From VRUE01 sp963805475 (GTDB taxonomy: Bacteria > Actinomycetota > Thermoleophilia > Solirubrobacterales > 70-9), in NCBI GenBank assembly GCA_963805475.1, contig CAWDUO010000002.1, positions 186,001 through 250,000 of the forward strand: 64,000 nucleotides of DNA, read 5' to 3'. The notes beneath the pieces were generated by a model that had not been told where the DNA came from, made no database searches, and worked only from the letters and a program-made list of their open reading frames with translations. Numbering within the stretch: position 1 is the stretch's first letter; each line of letters opens with the position of its first letter. Below are positions 26,675 through 36,487 of the stretch, one piece after another. The position numbers were made by a program, and so were the translations under genes.

Positions 26675-27868
26675 ATGACTATCGCGCTGTTGATCGCCTT
26701 ATTGGGTGTCGCTTGCTTGGCGGGATACCTCGTCATCCGGCGCACCCGGTTGATGGCCGAATCCGAGCAAGCTCGCGAAGAGCGGGACAGGGCTATCGCC
26801 GAGCGGGACGAGATGGAAGCGAAGCTGGCGGATCTGCCGGGCGTGCAGCAGAAGCTCGCCGCTGTCGCCGCGCGACTCGAAGAGGTCGAAAGAGAGCGCG
26901 ATCGTCTCCTCGGGAAAGATGGCGAGCGAGCCGCGAAGGCGTCGGAGCACGTCGCCCACCTGCGCGGTGAAGTCGAGTCGATCAAGAGAGATCTGCCGAA
27001 GATCCTCGAGCACAGCTCCAACGCGGCATCCGGCGCCGCTCGGGTTGAGACCAGCATGACCACTTGGACGCGGCGGATTGCCAATCCGCAGAGTCGCGGA
27101 GCATTTGGCGAGCTTGCCGTCGAGAATCAGCTGAAGAGTCTCGGCTTGGAGTTGGGCCGCGATTACATGCGCCAGGTCTCAGGGGACGATGGTCGTCTTC
27201 GTCCTGACTTTGTCGTCAGGGTCGGTGATGCCAGCGTGGTTATCGACGCCAAGTTCGCACTCGACGAGGAGCTTGCCGGCGTGGATGAGGCGATCGATAC
27301 GGAGAATCACGAGCGGCTGCTCGCCTACGGACGCAAGCTGCGCGCGCGGGCCGAAGATCTTGCCAAGCGCGATTACGCAAAGGTCGCCGACAAGGGCGTG
27401 GCGATCGTTCTGCTCTATGTGCCGGTCGAGGGCGCTTACGAGGCGCTGCGGGTTCTTCCCAACTTCTCGATCGAGAAGTTCTCGCAGCGACACCGGATTT
27501 ACGTGGTCACGCCCTCACAGTTGGGGCTGGCACTGGGCTTTGTCGCTGAGGTCGCCCACGACGCCCGGCGCAGCGAGGAGACCGAGCGTGTGGCGACATC
27601 GCTGCTCGATGCCGCCGAGGACATGGCGAACATGGTCGATCAACTCGATCAGCACGGGAAGCATCTACAGACCGCCTTTGCGAGCTACGACAAGCTGGTC
27701 GGAATGACCGGAACCCGCGGCAACCTGTGGCGGCGGATGTCGTCTGTCTTCGAGTTTGCGCGGCGCAAACCGACAACCGACGGTGAAGTCAGGGAGATCA
27801 CCCCGCCGCGTGACGACGCAGACGAGATCGCCGAGCGTTGGCGCGAGGCGGCCGCCGACAACGGCTGA
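26675..27868 (+). CDS. rmuC: RmuC-family DNA recombination protein
   Basis: A 397-residue protein: an N-terminal membrane helix (IALLIALLGVACLAGYLVI), a coiled coil (about 30-110, Glu/Arg/Ala-rich), then the RmuC core with SRGAFGELAVENQLKSLGLE, RPDFVVRVGDASVVIDAKF (a PD-(D/E)xK-like D-x-K site), LLYVPVEGAYEAL and HRIYVVTPSQLGLALGFV. RmuC is thought to limit inversions during recombination. Codon use is visibly less GC-biased than its neighbours (many GAA, AAG, GAT, TTG), suggesting more recent acquisition. It ends directly at a 119-base nested hairpin. Confidence 0.85.
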   Translation: MTIALLIALLGVACLAGYLVIRRTRLMAESEQAREERDRAIAERDEMEAKLADLPGVQQKLAAVAARLEEVERERDRLLGKDGERAAKASEHVAHLRGEVESIKRDLPKILEHSSNAASGAARVETSMTTWTRRIANPQSRGAFGELAVENQLKSLGLELGRDYMRQVSGDDGRLRPDFVVRVGDASVVIDAKFALDEELAGVDEAIDTENHERLLAYGRKLRARAEDLAKRDYAKVADKGVAIVLLYVPVEGAYEALRVLPNFSIEKFSQRHRIYVVTPSQLGLALGFVAEVAHDARRSEETERVATSLLDAAEDMANMVDQLDQHGKHLQTAFASYDKLVGMTGTRGNLWRRMSSVFEFARRKPTTDGEVREITPPRDDADEIAERWREAAADNG

Positions 27869-27987
27869 AAAGCGCCCATCCCGGTAGGGGTGGAACGTCT
27901 TGTACTTTTTCCGCGAAGGCGCTTGCGGACAGCCGGCAACTGCCTTCGGAAAAAGTTAAGTGGAACCCCTGCCGGGATGGGCGCTTT
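27869..27987. repeat. Nested 119-bp inverted repeat between convergent genes
   Basis: The outer arms 27869-27890 and 27966-27987 pair over 22 positions (AAAGCGCCCATCCCGG with its complement, one G-U, then AGGGG/CCCCT). Inside, ACTTTTTCCG (27904-27913) pairs with CGGAAAAAGT (27947-27956), continued by AAGGC/GCCTT (27916-27920 with 27942-27946). The element abuts the rmuC stop and overlaps the stop of the converging lipoprotein gene. It could be a bidirectional terminator or a MITE-like mobile palindrome. The two-tier symmetry and AT-rich inner arms are unusual for this genome. Confidence 0.8.
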
Positions 27988-28459
27988 ACGGCAGGAGCAC
28001 GTCGTTCCGGGACGACGAGCGGTACGGGCCGACGACGAGCGTCGCCGGCTTGGCGCTCGGCAGGTCGGCGGCGCTGACGCGGTAGACGCCGGTGGGCAGG
28101 ATCGCCTGCATGTTGACGTTGTTCTCGGCGTAGAGCGGCTTGGAGGTCAGCGCCTTGCCGCGGCCGCGCACGGTCAGGTGGGAGTCGACGCCGGTCAGGT
28201 TGGCGGCGACGAAGACGACGTTGAGCGGCGCGCGGGAGCGGACCGGCGGCTGGCCGGCGTGGGCGTTCTGGGGGATCTGCTGGGTCGGTTCGGGCCCGAC
28301 CGCGATCCGCGGCGGCTGCACCGCCACCTTGCCGTCGCTGACGGTGACGCTGACCCGGGTCGGCGGCTGCGGGCGCGGGTCGTTGGGATGCGACTGGGCG
28401 CCGCAGCCGGCGAGGGCCGCGAGCGACAGCGCGAGCAGAATCGACCACCTTCTCCCCAT
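27986..28459 (-). CDS. Lipoprotein of unknown function
   Basis: A 157-residue protein with a lipoprotein signal peptide ending LAALAGCG (lipobox Cys at about residue 19). A Pro-rich linker follows (SHPNDPRPQPPTRV), then a beta-rich C-terminal domain with VVFVAANLTGVDSHLTVRG and TGVYRVSAADLPSAKPATLV. The C-terminal part resembles a cupredoxin- or Ig-like domain of the kind reached by GxYxVxxxxLP motifs, but no metal ligands are evident. It is presumably anchored to the outer face of the membrane. Its stop codon lies in the nested hairpin repeat. Confidence 0.65.
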   Translation of the reverse strand: MGRRWSILLALSLAALAGCGAQSHPNDPRPQPPTRVSVTVSDGKVAVQPPRIAVGPEPTQQIPQNAHAGQPPVRSRAPLNVVFVAANLTGVDSHLTVRGRGKALTSKPLYAENNVNMQAILPTGVYRVSAADLPSAKPATLVVGPYRSSSRNDVLLP

Positions 28460-28470
28460 CGCGGCGGAAT

Positions 28471-29477
28471 CTAACCGAAGGGCAGGTCGACCACGCGAGC
28501 CGTAACGTCATCTTCACCTACGGCGAGCTCGCTGCCCGGCTCGGCCTCGCGGCGGACGATCGCCAGGGCGATCGGGCCGCGGGCGGGGGAGAGGGCGGCG
28601 CTGCCGATCCGGCCGACCTCCTTCTCGCCCAGCCGCAGCGCCTCGCCGGGCGCCGCCGGCGCGCTCAGCTCGAGCCCGCGCAGGCGGCGGTTGGGACGGC
28701 CCTTGTAGTGGAGGCGGGCGACCGGCTCCTGGCCGATGTAGCAGCCCTTGGTGAAGCTGACCGCGCGCTCGACGATGCCGGCCTCGGCGGGCATCGTCGC
28801 GGCGCTCATCTCGGCGCCGAAGCGAGGCCGGCCGGCCTCGATCCGCAGCACCTCGGCGGCCTCGGGGCCGACCGCGGCGGCGCCGGCGGCAAGCAGCGCC
28901 TCGCGCAGCCGCGGCGCGTCGGCGGCGGCCGCGATCAGGTCGATGCCTTCAGCGGCGCCGACCGCGAGGCACTCGATCCCCTCGACGGCGGTCGCTTCGC
29001 AGGCGAGCTCCTGCAGCGGCGCGGCGCCGGCGACCTCGGCGCTGCGCGGCCCGATCAGCGAGAGGATCGCCCGCTCCCCCGTCACGTCCTCCACCGTCAC
29101 GTCGCGCCCGACCTTGTACATCTCCAGGTGCCGCCGCACCACCGCCGAGCGCCCAGCCTCGGTATCGACCCAAAACCCCCCACCCCCAGAGCTTCCGCTG
29201 TGCCTTTTGCCGCATAGGACATAAAAGGAGCAGTGGAAAGGCGGAGGACGCGCATGTCGGCTTGGATGTGGCCCTTGCGGTCGAGCAGCGCCGCGTAGCA
29301 GCCCTCGCCGGGGCCGAGCGCCTCGACGTCGTTGGTCAGCTGGCCCTGCAGGTACTCGGCCGCCTCCGGCCCGCCGACGATCAGCTTGCCGCGCTCGGAG
29401 CGGTCGAGCAGGCCGCACTCCTCGCGCAGCTGCCGGTACTGGGCATCGATCTCGACCGAGGTCGCCGCGTCCGTCAT
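28471..29477 (-). pseudogene. ygfZ: YgfZ/GcvT-like folate-binding protein, interrupted by a short repeat
   Basis: The N-terminal frame starts MTDAATSVEIDAQYRQLREE after a GAGG site and runs through LIVGGPEAAEYLQGQLTNDV to GHIQADMRVLRL. The C-terminal frame resumes with FWVDTEAGRSAVVRRHLEMY and carries the YgfZ signature KGCYIGQEPVARLHYKG. Between them lies a ~60-70 base insertion built around the 46-base hairpin repeat at 29193-29238, which adds foreign codons and changes frame. YgfZ is a tetrahydrofolate-dependent factor in repair or assembly of Fe-S proteins. If the sequence is correct this copy is inactivated. Confidence 0.75.
29193..29238. repeat. Short palindromic repeat, copy 1 (inside ygfZ)
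   Basis: TTCCGCTGTGCCTTTT (29193-29208) and AAAAGGAGCAGTGGAA (29223-29238) form a 16-base stem (13 Watson-Crick, two G-U, one mismatch) around a 14-base loop containing CCGCATA. The same architecture and much of the sequence recur at 36487-36533, in the opposite orientation. Composition is far less GC-rich than the host gene. It breaks the ygfZ frame, so this looks like an inserted mobile palindrome (REP or MITE type). Confidence 0.7.
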
Positions 29478-29500
29478 CGACCTCATTCTAGGCTCCCCGA

Positions 29501-30815
29501 ATGCCGCCCCCACCCAGACGCGACCCAGACGCGACGGTCGAGGACGTCCTCCCCGGCGAGGCCGCGGTCGCCGTCGCGGCGCGCCATTCGCTCGAGGGCC
29601 GGTCGCGCGGCCTGCGTCGCATCTGGCCCTTCCTCGGCCCCGCCTTCATCGCCGCCGTCGCCTACATCGACCCCGGCAACTTCGCCACCAACATCGCCGG
29701 CGGCGCCAAGTACGGCTACCTGCTGCTCTGGGTCGTGCTGGCGGCGAACCTGATCGCGATGCTGGTCCAGACCCAGTCGGCGAAGCTCGGCATCGCCACC
29801 GGCCGCAACCTCGCCGAGCTCTGCCGCGAGCACTTCCCCCGCCGCGTCTCGATCGGCCTCTGGCTGCAGGCCGAGCTGGTCGCGATGGCGACCGACATCG
29901 CCGAGGTGGTCGGCGCCGCGCTCGGCCTCAACCTGCTGTTCGGCATCCCGCTCTTCCCGGCCGGGCTGCTCGCCGGGGCCGGAGCCTTCGCGATCCTCGC
30001 CCTCCAGCAGATGGGGTTCCGCCGCCTGGAGGCCGGGATCACGGCGCTGGTCGGCGTCGTCGTCGCCTCCTTCGTGATCGAGCTCTTCCACGCCAAGCCG
30101 GCGGCGGGGGAAGTCGCCCGGCACCTCGTCGTGCCCGGCTTCTCGGGCACCGGAAGCGTCCTGCTCGCCACCGGGATCATCGGCGCGACGGTGATGCCGC
30201 ACGTCGTCTACCTGCACTCGGCGCTGACCCAGCGGCGGATCGTCGGCCGCGACGACGCCGAGAAGAAGAAGATCCTCGGCTTCGAGCGGGTCGACGTGGT
30301 GATCGCCCTCTCGCTCGCCGGCCTGGTCAACCTCTCGATGATGATCGTCGCCGCGGCGCTCTTCCACGCCGGCGGGATGACCGGCGTCGACACGATCGAA
30401 GGCGCCTACGAAGGGCTGGAATCGCTCGTCTCCGGCAACGCGGCGACGATCTTCGGCATCGCCCTGCTCGCCTCCGGCTTCGCCTCCTCCTCGGTCGGGA
30501 CGATGGCCGGGCAGGTGGTGATGCAGGGCTTCATCCGCCGCTCGATCCCGCTCTTCCTGCGCCGCTCGCTGACCCTGGCGCCGGCGCTGATCGTGCTCGC
30601 CGCCGGCCTCAACCCGACCGACGCCCTGGTCGGCAGCCAGGTCGTCCTCTCCTTCGGCATCCCCTTCGCCCTGGTGCCGCTGCTGATGCTGGCGCGGCGC
30701 CGCGACGTGATGGGCGCGCTCGCCAACCCCGGCTGGCTGACCGCGCTCGCCGGCGTCCTCGCCGCGCATGATCATCGCCCTCAACGTATTCCTGATCGCC
30801 GATCTGGTCCTCTAG
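29501..30815 (+). CDS. mntH: NRAMP-family Mn2+/Fe2+ transporter (one frameshift near the end)
   Basis: About 437 residues with eleven or so membrane helices. TM1 carries the metal-binding AAVAYIDPGNFATNIAGG (D57, N60) and TM6 carries ATVMPHVVYLHSAL (Met-Pro-His). Both are hallmarks of proton-coupled NRAMP manganese/iron importers. Near 30767 one extra base shifts the frame; removing it gives GVLAA followed by MIIALNVFLIADLVL and a stop at 30813-30815, the expected last helix. The stop overlaps that of the converging gene in a CTAG palindrome. No metal-regulatory site is evident upstream. Confidence 0.85.
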
Positions 30816-31132
30816 GCGAGGAGCCGCTCGACCAGCTGCGGCAGCTCGCGCGCCATGCGCGATCGCGGCACCGCCAGATCGATCCCGGCGGCGTCGGCGG
30901 CTTGCTTGGTCTCGGCGTTGACGTGCGAGTAGTAGCCGAGGACGGGGATTCCGAGGCCGACCAGAGCCTCCGGGCTCTCAGTGTCGAGGTCGGCGACGAT
31001 CAGGTCGGCCTCGTCGAGGGGAGCCTCCGCAAGGGCGGGCGACAGGGTCACCTCGTGGCCGGCCGCTTTCAGCATCGCCTCGACCTTGCTGCCGAGCAGC
31101 AGATCGGGCGCGACGGCGATGACCCGCGCCAC
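30812..31132 (-). CDS. Degenerate receiver-like alpha/beta protein
   Basis: A 106-residue protein with a GTG start overlapping the upstream gene's stop by one base. Its secondary-structure pattern is CheY-like: VIAVAPDLLLGSKVEAML, then ADLIVADLD where a phosphoacceptor Asp would lie, and GIPVLGYYSHVNAETKQAAD with a closing VPRSRMARELPQLVERLL. The acidic pair near the N-terminus and the conserved Lys are missing or displaced, so phosphorylation is doubtful. It is likely co-transcribed with the 120-residue gene upstream. Function is unknown. Confidence 0.55.
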   Translation of the reverse strand: MARVIAVAPDLLLGSKVEAMLKAAGHEVTLSPALAEAPLDEADLIVADLDTESPEALVGLGIPVLGYYSHVNAETKQAADAAGIDLAVPRSRMARELPQLVERLLA

Positions 31133-31494
31133 TAGATGGAGCGGCGCTGGCGGAACTCTTCGCGGACGCTCTCGGGGCGGCCCCACATCTGCACGACCTC
31201 GGAGCGGCCCTCGCGCACCTCGCGCACCTGCATCTCGCCGGTCGTCCCCTCGGCGTCCAGCTTCTCCAGCACGCCGGCGACGCTCTCGGCGGCCGCCGCG
31301 TGGCCGAAGCTGTGGGCGACCAGCAGCCGCCAGTCCCACTCGGCTTCGGAGTAGGGCTGGGCGTTGACCTGGCTCAGCGCCACCGAGGTGTCGACGTAGT
31401 GGCTCTCGTCGTCGATCCGCAGGTCGAGCTCGAGGTCCGTCCAGTCGGGCGGGAGCGAATCGAGCACCTGCCGGAAGTCGGTTGCGAGGCCCAT
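31132..31494 (-). CDS. Conserved hypothetical protein
   Basis: A 120-residue soluble protein starting MGLATDFRQVLDSLPPDWTD. It is acidic and contains LELDLRIDDESHYVDTSVAL and a His-rich helix (RLLVAHSFGHAAAAESV). The C-terminus is basic (REEFRQRRSI). No domain is recognised. It precedes the receiver-like gene with a one-base overlap and follows the substrate-binding lipoprotein gene. Confidence 0.55.
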   Translation of the reverse strand: MGLATDFRQVLDSLPPDWTDLELDLRIDDESHYVDTSVALSQVNAQPYSEAEWDWRLLVAHSFGHAAAAESVAGVLEKLDAEGTTGEMQVREVREGRSEVVQMWGRPESVREEFRQRRSI

Positions 31495-31520
31495 CGGCCG
31501 CAGGGTACCGTTGCCCGCCG

Positions 31521-32481
31521 TCACGGGTTCAGCCGGAACGCCGCTTCGACGTCCAGCGGGCGCTTCAGCAGGCCGTGGCGCAGGTCCCAGGCGGCCCATT
31601 CGCGCAGCACGCCGGGGTCGAATGGGGCCGGCTTCAGGTCCGGCAGAAGGGCGTGCAGCTGCGCCGCCTGTTCGCCGCGGTCGAGCCTGGGGACCTCGGC
31701 GAGCAGGTCGTCGAGGCCCCGCGCCGGGTGGGCGGAGACGAATTCGTAGCCTTCGCTCGGTCGCGGCGAGCATCGAGTCGACCAGGCCCGGATCGCGTTC
31801 GATCGTCCCGCCCGACGCGGCGAGGACCAGCTCAGGGTAGGGCGGCGCGCCGTAGCGGTTGACCTTGAAGATGCGCACGGGGACGCCACGGCGGCGCAGC
31901 GCCACGCCCTCGGCGTTCCAGAAGCCGGTCGCCGCGTCGACCTTGCCGGCGGCGAGGGCGGAGACCGCGTCGAAGCCGATCGTCAGGCGGTCGACGCGGC
32001 CCGGGTCGCCGCCGTCGGCCGCCACCTCTGAGTCGACGACCGCTTCGTCGGAGGGCAGGCCGGTGACGCCGACGGTGCGGCCTTCGAGGTCGCGCGGGCG
32101 GCGCACCGGGCCATCGGCGCGGGCGATCGCCGCGGCCAGCGGGCGCTGCACGATCGGCATCACGCCGACCACGTCGAGGCCGCGCTCGCGGGCGATGCCG
32201 AGGTCGTGGACGTCGAGGATCGCGAACTCGGTGCGCCCCGCGGCGAGCAGCTTCGGCGCGTCGGTCGATTCGCCCGGCTGGCGCACGGTCAGGTCGATCC
32301 CGGCGTCGCGGTAGAAGCCCTGGCGCAGGGCCGCGTAGATGCCCGAGTGCACCGCGTTTGGGACGAAGTCGAGCACGAGCGTCACGCCTCGCGGCGCGCC
32401 CGGTTCAGCGCCGCTCCCGCCACAGCCGGCGGCGCCGGCGAGCAGCAGGGCGGCCGCCAGCAGCGCGACTGCCCGTCTCAT
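31521..32481 (-). CDS. NMT1/THI5-like ABC substrate-binding lipoprotein (one frameshift)
   Basis: About 319 residues. A lipoprotein signal (LLAAALLLAGAAGCGG) precedes a periplasmic-binding domain with TLVLDFVPNAVHSGIYAALR, GIDLTVRQPGES, EFAILDVHDLGIARERGLDV and GVTGLPSDEAVV. This matches the NMT1/THI5 family that binds pyrimidine precursors of thiamine, riboflavin-like or aliphatic sulfonate ligands. Near 31762 one extra base breaks the frame between LAATE and GYEFVSAHPARGLDDLL; restoring it gives a full-length protein ending AAFRLNP. The cognate permease and ATPase are not in the window. Confidence 0.75.
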
Positions 32482-32581
32482 TCGAGCCGGAAAACTAGCC
32501 GTTGCCGGTTCCGGCCGTCGGTTCCGGATAGACTGCCGCCCCGAATCCGTAGAGGGAACGGGACCAGAGGAGGCAGAACCA

Positions 32582-33336
32582 GTGCAGCAACGAGGACTTG
32601 CGGCATATCTCGCCGAGTTGATCGGCACTTTCCTGCTGGTGTTCTTCATCGCCAGCGTGGTCGTGCTGTTCGTCGCGACCGGCAATCAGGCGCAGTTCGG
32701 CTCCGACTATGCCGTTGTCGGCTTGGTACAGGGCTTCGCGCTGTTCGGCGTGATCGTCATGTTCGGCGCCGTCAGCGGCGGCCACTTCAACCCCGCGGTG
32801 ACGCTCGCCGCGGCGGCGATCAAACGGATCGCCCCGGTCGACGCGCTGATCTACATGCTCGCCCAGCTCTCCGGCGGCGTGCTCGGCGCCCTGCTGGCGA
32901 AGGGGCTGCTGTTGGACGAGGGCCGCGCCAAGCCACTATGCGGCGCCGCCAGGTGACCGGCCTGCTCGGCGGCAACTTCCAGGGCGCGATCGTCGAGGCG
33001 ATCGGCGTCTTCTGCCTCGTCCTGGTGATCCTCTCCGCGGTCTACTCGAAGAAGAGCCTCAAGGACTGGGCGCCGCTGGCGATCGGCACGACGTTCGTCT
33101 TCATCGTCATGGTCGGCGGCCCGCTGACCGGCGGCTCCTTCAACCCGGCGCGCTGGTTCGGCACGGCGCTGGTCGGCAACGAGTGGGGCGGCGTCTGGCC
33201 CTACCTGGTCGGCCCGATCGTCGGCTCGCTGCTCGCCGCCGGCGTCTTCCAGTTCATCCTCGAGCCCGGCGCGGCCGCGCCGACCGAGCCGCCCGAGCGG
33301 GTCAAGCCGCCGAGCGCGCCGAAGCCCGGCGCCTGA
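32582..33336 (+). CDS. MIP-family channel (aquaporin), two frameshifts
   Basis: About 250 residues with a GTG start behind a GAGGAGG site. Both NPA boxes are present: SGGHFNPAVTLAAAAIKR in the first half and TGGSFNPARWFG in the second, with six membrane helices overall. Two single-base insertions near 32931 and 32945 split it; removing both restores DEGRASHYAAPQVTGLLGGN and a total length divisible by three. Aquaporins conduct water or small solutes. The second NPA is followed by an Arg, as in water-selective members. A strong hairpin terminator follows 28 bases after the stop. Confidence 0.82.
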
Positions 33337-33363
33337 GCGCGCTCCTGATCCCGTCCGATTCCC

Positions 33364-33391
33364 GACCGCCGGGCCGAGAGGCCCGGCGGTC
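33364..33391 (+). terminator. Hairpin terminator after the aquaporin gene
   Basis: GACCGCCGGGCC (33364-33375) and GGCCCGGCGGTC (33380-33391) form a perfect 12-base stem with a GAGA loop, between the aquaporin stop and the fbiC start. No U-run follows (GCGTTTGCGG), as is common in GC-rich actinobacteria. It should isolate the F420 genes from upstream transcription. Confidence 0.75.
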
Positions 33392-33432
33392 CGCGTTTGC
33401 GGCCCGGAGCGGTGGGGATAGGCTCTGAGCCC

Positions 33433-35730
33433 GTGCGCCGGATCACCTTCTCCCGCAACTACACGCTCTCCCTCTCGCGCACCTGCCAGTGCTACTGCAA
33501 GTACTGCGCGTTCGCGACGCACCAGGCGCACATCCATTCGCCCGAGGACGTCGAAGCGGCGCTCGACGAGGCCGAGCGCCGCAACGCCAAGGAGCTGCTG
33601 GTCCTGACCGGCGAGCGGCCCGAGGTCAACCCCGAGGTAGCCGCGAAGCTCTCGGAATGGGGCCACGACGACTTCACCTCCTACGTCGTCTGGGCCTGCG
33701 AGCGCGCCCTCGAGCGCGGCATCCTGCCCCACACGAACGTCGGCGTGCTCGAGCCACGAGGACCTGGCCCGCCTGCGCGAGGTGACAGCTTCCCAGGGCC
33801 TGATGCTGGAGTCGATCATCCGAGCGCCTGATGGAGACCGTCCACGCCGGCTCTCCGACCAAGCATCCCGCGAAGCGCCTGGCGACGATCGAGGCGGCGG
33901 GGGAGCTCAGGATCCCGTTCACGAGCGGCATCCTCGTCGGCATCGGCGAGACCGAGGAGGAGCGGGTCGCAATCGCTGGAAGCTCTGGCCGCGCTCCACG
34001 CGCGAGTACGGCCACCTCCAGGAGATGATCCTCCAGAACTTCGTCCCGCACCCGCGCTACTACGGCGCAGAGGTAGCCGACATCGCGGACGCTGCGTCGC
34101 AGGAGCGCTGGAGGGCGGGCGGGGATGTCCCGCGCGGAGCGGCGTCCCGATGCCCGAGACCTCGTCGGACGGCCACCCGACTCGCCGGGCGACCAGCGAG
34201 CACGACACCCCGCCTCCGCCGGCTTGGGCCAATCCGGTATCCCTCGACGACATCAAGCGCCTGATCCGCGAGTGCAGGCGACTGATGCCGGACGTCGGAA
34301 TCCAGGTGCCGCCGAACCTCTCGGAGTGCTGGCCCGAGCTGGTGGAGGCTGGGGCTACCGACCTAGGAGGGCTGTCGGCCAACGGCGATCACATCTCGCC
34401 GGAGGAGCCGTTCCCGAGCCCGCACGAGGTGCGCAAGGAGCTGGCGCCGCGGGGGTACGCGCTGACCGAGCGGCTGTGCGTCTACCCGCAGTACATGGAC
34501 GCGGAGTGGATGGAGCAGGGGGTTCTCGACGTGGTCAAGCTGAAGTACTGGAGCTTCATCCCGCGCCGAGGGTCGGGTCGCCGCAGTGAAGAGCGGATAG
34601 ACGCGGAAGCTTGCGCCGCTCGCGATCGAGAAGGGGCGCGAGGGGATCGAGCTGAGCGAGGACGAGCTGACGGCGCTGTTCGCCGAGACGCGGCCCGAGG
34701 TGGTCGAGGAGATGCGGGTCGCGGCGGACGAGCTGCGGGCCGAGCTGGCGGGGGACGACGGCGACCTTCGTCGTCAACCGCAACATCAACTTCACCAACA
34801 TCTGCGTCGTCGGCTGCGCCTTCTGCGGCTTCGGCCAGGGGCGGCGCTCGCCCGACGCCTACGAGGTCTCCGAGGAGGACTTCGCGGCGCGGGTCGAGGA
34901 GGCGGTCGAGTTCGGCGCGACCGAGCTCTGCATGCAGGGCGGCATCCATCCCGACCTGACCCTGGAGGAGTACGGCCGCTGGCTGCGGCTGGCGAAGGAC
35001 GTGGCGCCGCAGCTGCACCTGCACGCCTACTCGCCGATGGAGATCCACTACATGTGCGAGCGCTCCGGCCGCTCGCCGGGGGAGGTGTTCGAGTACCTGA
35101 TCGAGTGCGGGCTCGGCTCGACTCCCGGCACCGCGGCCGAGGTGCTCGACGACGGCGTGCGCCAGCGGATCTCGCCGAACAAGCTGCCGGCGGACCGCTG
35201 GGTGGAGATCGTCGAGGCCTCGCACCGGGCCGGCCTGCGCTCGACCTCGACCGTGATGTTCGGCCACATCGAGGAGCCGCGCGAGCTGGCCCGCCACATG
35301 CGCGTCGTGCGGGCGCTCCAGGAGCGCACCGGCGGGATCACCGAGTTCGTCCCGCTCAGCTTCATCCCCTTCAACACGATGCTCGGCCGCACGCACGGGA
35401 TCGAGGAGATCTCGATGCGGCGAGAACCTCAAGCACACCGCGGCCTTCCGCCTGGCGCTGGGGCGGACGATCCCCAATCTGCAGGCGAGCTGGGTGAAGA
35501 TGGGGCTGGAGGCGGCGACCGAGGCGCTGCGCTGGGGCGTCAACGACCTCGGCGGCACGCTGATGGAGGAGAACATCTCGCGCATGGCCGGCTCCCAGCA
35601 CGGGGTGCGGCTGGAGCCCGAGCAGCTGATCGCGGCGGCGCGCGCGGCGGGCCGCGTGCCCGCGCAGCGGACGACGCTCTACGAGATCCTCGAGACGTAT
35701 CCCCCGGGCGAGCCGGCGCTCACCGGATAG
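33433..35730 (+). CDS. fbiC: FO synthase, fused CofG-CofH (many frameshifts)
   Basis: About 762 residues once roughly nine single-base insertions are removed. The CofG half has the radical-SAM cluster TCQCYCKYCAFATH (CX3CX2C), SGILVGIGETEEER, LQNFVPHPRYYG, LMPDVGIQVPPNLS and LGGLSANGDHISPE. The CofH half has FTNICVVGCAFCGF, ATELCMQGGIHPDLTLEEY and RISPNKLPADRW. The enzyme joins tyrosine and 5-amino-6-ribitylamino-uracil to make FO, the F420 chromophore. Every break moves the frame by net +1, so the list (about 33756, 33828, 33972, 34003, two in 34100-34210, 34611, 34763, 35419) looks like sequence error in one real gene. It is convergent with cofE. Confidence 0.85.
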
Positions 35731-35740
35731 GCCGAGATCG

Positions 35741-36487
35741 TCAGCGAAACAGATCCTCGTCGCGAGCGCGGCGCAGGGCCGCGGCGCCGGGGCCGTCCTC
35801 TGGGGTGACGTGGCGGCCCAGGCCGCGGATGACGGCCGCGGGGACGCGGCTCGCCTTGTCGCGGACCAGATCGGCAGCTGCGGCGGCCTCGTCGGCGACC
35901 GCGATCAGGGTCGCTTCCAGCTTGCGGCCATTTGCGTCGACGCGGCCGCGCCAGTCGTCGAGCGGGACGAGGCCGGCGCAGCCGATCGCCACCTCGGCCT
36001 GGCCCAGCCGCCAGGCGCGGCCAAAGCTGTCGGACACGATCACCGCGACCGGAACGCCGGAAGCTTCCTGAAGCTCGGCGCGGATGCGGCGCGCCGAGGC
36101 GTCCGGGTCCTCGGGCAGCAGCGAGACGGCGCCCTCCCGCGGGAGGTTTGAGCTGTCGATGCCCGCGTTGGCGCAGACAAGGCCGTGATGTGTCTCGACG
36201 ATCAGCACGCCGCGCTCGGCCCGCAGCACCTCGCGGCTCTCTTCGAGGATCAGCTCGACCAGCGCCGGCTCCTTGCCGAGCACGGCCGCCAGCTTCCGTG
36301 CCTCCGCGCCGGGGATCGCGCTCGCCAGATGACGCACCCGTCCCTCGGCCTTGGAGACGATCTTCTGCGAGACGACCACCACGTCGCCGGCCTGCAGCTC
36401 CGCCCGAGCGGCGATCTCCCCGCCCACCGCCATCCCCTCGGCGAACTCGGGCAGCCCCTCGACGCCAATAACGCGCAACTCGCTCAT
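35741..36487 (-). CDS. cofE: Coenzyme F420-0:L-glutamate ligase
   Basis: A 248-residue intact protein of the CofE/FbiB-N family. It shows VVVSQKIVSKAEGR near the N-terminus, LIVETHHGLVCANAGIDSSN, VIVSDSFGRAWRLGQAEVAI and VADEAAAAADLVRDKASRVP. It adds glutamates to F420-0 by GTP-dependent gamma-linkage. The C-terminal nitroreductase domain of mycobacterial FbiB is absent, so the glutamate tail may be short or dehydro-F420 reduced elsewhere. Its ATG sits at the edge of a 47-base palindromic repeat, whose right arm supplies the region where the ribosome site should lie. Confidence 0.9.
   Translation of the reverse strand: MSELRVIGVEGLPEFAEGMAVGGEIAARAELQAGDVVVVSQKIVSKAEGRVRHLASAIPGAEARKLAAVLGKEPALVELILEESREVLRAERGVLIVETHHGLVCANAGIDSSNLPREGAVSLLPEDPDASARRIRAELQEASGVPVAVIVSDSFGRAWRLGQAEVAIGCAGLVPLDDWRGRVDANGRKLEATLIAVADEAAAAADLVRDKASRVPAAVIRGLGRHVTPEDGPGAAALRRARDEDLFR

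Noticed and set aside
33433..35730. Programmed frameshifting or true decay in fbiC
   Set aside because: About nine breaks in one gene with conserved residues intact on both sides is not compatible with programmed shifting, and decay would also bring substitutions and stops. Sequence error is simpler.
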